From an uncultured Prevotella sp. (GTDB lineage: Bacteria > Bacteroidota > Bacteroidia > Bacteroidales > Bacteroidaceae), in assembly GCA_900317405.1 (NCBI GenBank), contig ONGP01000001.1:1-64000 (forward strand): 64,000 nt of DNA. The letters run 5' to 3'. Below, in pieces: positions 62,456 to 64,000 of this stretch; the stretch's first letter is position 1, and the number at the start of each line of letters is the position of its first letter. The notes beneath the pieces are model-generated. The model did no database searches, had not been told where the DNA came from, and saw only the letters and a list, made by a program, of their open reading frames with translations. Both the position numbers and the translations under genes were made by a program.

Positions 62456-63533
62456 AATACTTCTTCAATCGATGATAAAACTGGTGATTGTGCAACAGTT
62501 GCGGGTTGTCAACCATCTGTTTCATTTTTCTTGCCCAACCGCCATAAAACGTTGTCTGCTCCAAAATTGCGATATACTTAAGCGCCACCTCTGTCTGCCC
62601 TGTAATCATATTCGTCTCAACAAGACGACATAAAGCTCTCGAACTCTTGTTATAATTTGGTATAGCCTCCATGGCCTCGAATGCTGCTCGTTGCGCAACA
62701 TTTACCATACCTGCACGCATAGCAACCTCGCTCATCATAAAGGCCGACGGAATACTCTTTAGCATCAGATTTGCCTGATCATCATTACCCAGCATATTTG
62801 GCTGCACATTATTCCTACGGAATTGCATGTCGAGTTCCATCTCTTCATAGTCGCCCAACTTTTCGCTATCCCAATAATAGTCAACACCACGAGCAATCTG
62901 ACTCAGGGGATATGGTGCAATTCTCGCACTCATTATTATGCTGGCAACAAGCAACAGAACAAGTCCCACAACTGACACCAGATGCTTCCTTATATATACA
63001 ATAGGTGTAATCGCTAATAAAATGGCTGGTCCTATCAACCAAAATCCTACAATCATCAGGATAACCGATATAGCAATTTGGAATCTGTAACTCAGTACTC
63101 TGACGACATTCGCAAAGGCCAGTGCCAACAGGACTGCTACGGTCAATGTCATCGGGAAGTGTATTTGAGTCCAAAGATAAGTCAACACAAACGAAGGAAT
63201 CATGCTGAGCAAGAACCCAAGTTGCTTCTGCGGTTTACCCATTGCTCCAAAGGTCAGCAATTGTATTACTACAAACAAAACACCATACCAGATAGCGCCA
63301 TGCAATGGATTCAAGAAGAACTGAACGATCATCTCACCCAGATACTGAGCAAATCCGCCAGGAATCATCAAGCGTTCCATCAGATAATCGCTATTCCACA
63401 AGAACAGCTGTAACTGTTCACGAGCAGCTATCAAGAATGGCAACTTAATCCAAAAGTAGCAAAATACCGCTACCCCCAGAGCCGCCACCAGCAGCCATCG
63501 CCCATTATTTCGTATATAGTTTTTAATATTCAT
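62424..63533 (-). CDS. Polytopic membrane protein (DUF6057-like), copy 2, short form
   Basis: A 369-aa protein with about seven hydrophobic helices (residues 12-215), then a helical soluble domain. It is a shortened paralogue of the 607-aa protein at 43460-45283. Both have (M/I)PGG(M/F)..YLG after the first helix, the motif LEQTTFYGGWA followed by DNPQ, and an aromatic C-terminus (VFFY). It lacks about three helices and much of the linker. It overlaps the CxxCH lipoprotein gene by 32 nt, the same partner as copy 1. Its promoter is at 63555-63562. No enzymatic motif is seen. Confidence 0.78.
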   Translation of the reverse strand: MNIKNYIRNNGRWLLVAALGVAVFCYFWIKLPFLIAAREQLQLFLWNSDYLMERLMIPGGFAQYLGEMIVQFFLNPLHGAIWYGVLFVVIQLLTFGAMGKPQKQLGFLLSMIPSFVLTYLWTQIHFPMTLTVAVLLALAFANVVRVLSYRFQIAISVILMIVGFWLIGPAILLAITPIVYIRKHLVSVVGLVLLLVASIIMSARIAPYPLSQIARGVDYYWDSEKLGDYEEMELDMQFRRNNVQPNMLGNDDQANLMLKSIPSAFMMSEVAMRAGMVNVAQRAAFEAMEAIPNYNKSSRALCRLVETNMITGQTEVALKYIAILEQTTFYGGWARKMKQMVDNPQLLHNHQFYHRLKKYYENGEDVFFY

Positions 63534-63554
63534 AATAAGTTAGAAAAGATGCTG

Positions 63555-63562
63555 CAAAGTTA
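63555..63562 (-). promoter_or_regulatory. -7 box of membrane protein/CxxCH lipoprotein operon 2
   Basis: TAACTTTG on the minus strand followed by GCAGCA, nearly identical to the box of operon 1 (GCAGCG). It is 21 nt before the ATG. No 23-bp operator at the 35-nt position. Confidence 0.6.
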
Positions 63563-63593
63563 CAATTTAATTCTTACATTACCAAAAATAAAC

Positions 63594-63630
63594 ACAAAAA
63601 AAGATGCCGCGTCATCACGACGCAGCATCT
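63594..63630 (-). terminator. Strong intrinsic terminator after the partial SusD gene
   Basis: AGATGCCGCGTC (63602-63613) and GACGCAGCATCT (63619-63630) pair with one mismatch around a 5-nt loop. On the minus strand a run of T follows (63594-63601). It separates the upstream PUL from membrane-protein operon 2. Confidence 0.88.
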
Positions 63631-63656
63631 CCGAAATACCAAAACAATGTGTCTAA

Positions 63657-63675
63657 TACTAACTACTATAACTAA
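63657..63675 (-). repeat. Second copy of the pre-terminator motif
   Basis: TACTAACTACTA followed by TAACTAA, 27 nt upstream (coding sense) of the terminator stem at 63602-63630. It matches 32653-32674 except for a three-base indel. Confidence 0.6.
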
Positions 63676-63705
63676 CTTAAAATATAGTTCAAATATTTAA
63701 TACGA

Positions 63706-64000
63706 TTACTCATTGTTTCCCTTGTAAGCAGGGTTCTGATCGCAAAGTGGGTTCTTATCGATCTCATCCTGTGGGATAGGCATATCCATCTTCAGGTCGT
63801 TGTAATCGTAATCACGGTTGGTCCAGGGCACATCCTTCAGATTATCAACACTCTGCTTAGGATAGTTGGTCTTTACGTGATCAGCCATGAAGCCAGACTT
63901 CTGCATATCTGGACGGAGACACCACTCGCAGTTGAACTCCTTACGACGCTCTGTGTTAACAGCAACCTTCCAAGCTGGTGAAGCAAAGCCCTTCTGAGCA
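63706..64000 (-). CDS. C-terminal end of a SusD-like lipoprotein (cut by window edge)
   Basis: The reading frame is open to the window edge; about 98 codons are visible. The C-terminus (MPIPQDEIDKNP, then CDQNPAYKG) is the typical SusD ending, and upstream residues (VNTERRKEFNCEW) match the RRxEL region of the family. The true gene extends beyond 64000. It implies that another SusC/D locus lies next to this window, transcribed in the same direction. Confidence 0.85.
   Translation of the reverse strand, partial: AQKGFASPAWKVAVNTERRKEFNCEWCLRPDMQKSGFMADHVKTNYPKQSVDNLKDVPWTNRDYDYNDLKMDMPIPQDEIDKNPLCDQNPAYKGNNE

Overview
The window looks like a member of the Prevotellaceae (Bacteroidota), most likely a fibre-degrading rumen or hindgut Prevotella/Xylanibacter/Segatella type. 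Support from the sequence: SusC/SusD pairs, a hybrid two-component regulator, TAnnTTTG-type -7 promoter boxes, almost no Shine-Dalgarno sites, lipoprotein signal peptides, and T9SS-like C-terminal tails ending in GKK-type sequences. There are no rRNA or tRNA genes, insertion sequences, phage genes or CRISPR arrays.

Layout. 1-312: GTGAGAGAT-type repeats and a promoter. 313-1959: a sensor kinase with a periplasmic solute-binding domain. 2075-8956 (+): an alpha-glucan operon (GH77 glucanotransferase, SusB-like GH97, pullulanase-like GH13). 8969-19350 (-): a six-gene operon of xylan side-chain enzymes (tandem GH43-CBM6, CE6-type esterase, GH31, CE1-type esterase, CE15, small esterase). 19444-21930 (-): GH115 alpha-glucuronidase. 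22111-27433 (+): hybrid two-component regulator followed by a membrane-anchored polyamine-binding-like protein. 27423-39455 (-): GH3, GH95, GH10-CE1, CE6-CE1 and GH5. 39645-41951 (+): SpoIIE/PP2C-like protein. 41956-45283 (-): polytopic membrane protein plus a CxxCH beta-propeller lipoprotein. 45495-60788 (-): a xus-type operon with two SusC/SusD pairs, a DUF1735-like lipoprotein, a GH10-like lipoprotein with an eroded active site, and a repeat-bearing carbohydrate-binding protein. 60956-63533 (-): a second copy of the membrane protein plus CxxCH lipoprotein pair. 63706-64000 (-): the C-terminus of another SusD, so a further PUL continues past the window.

Together these genes form a large utilisation locus for decorated glucuronoarabinoxylan. 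SusC/D and the binding lipoproteins capture and import oligosaccharides. GH10 and GH5 cut the backbone. CE1, CE6, CE15 and the small esterase remove ferulate, acetate and glucuronoyl-ester groups. GH115, GH43, GH31, GH95 and GH3 strip side chains and finish the oligosaccharides.

The strongest non-coding signal is a 23-bp element, coding-strand form TG-n-(T/A)-AC(A), about five bases, TAAAGT, three bases, TG. It lies exactly 35 nt upstream of the -7 box at six promoters (GH43 operon, GH115, GH95 leader, GH10-CE1, GH5 operon, xus operon). It is absent at that spacing from the starch, sensor-kinase, phosphatase and membrane-protein promoters. I infer that it is the operator of the hybrid regulator. 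At one of the six (32710-32775) the promoter runs into a perfect hairpin plus T-tract before reaching GH95, which suggests a regulated small RNA or an attenuated leader.
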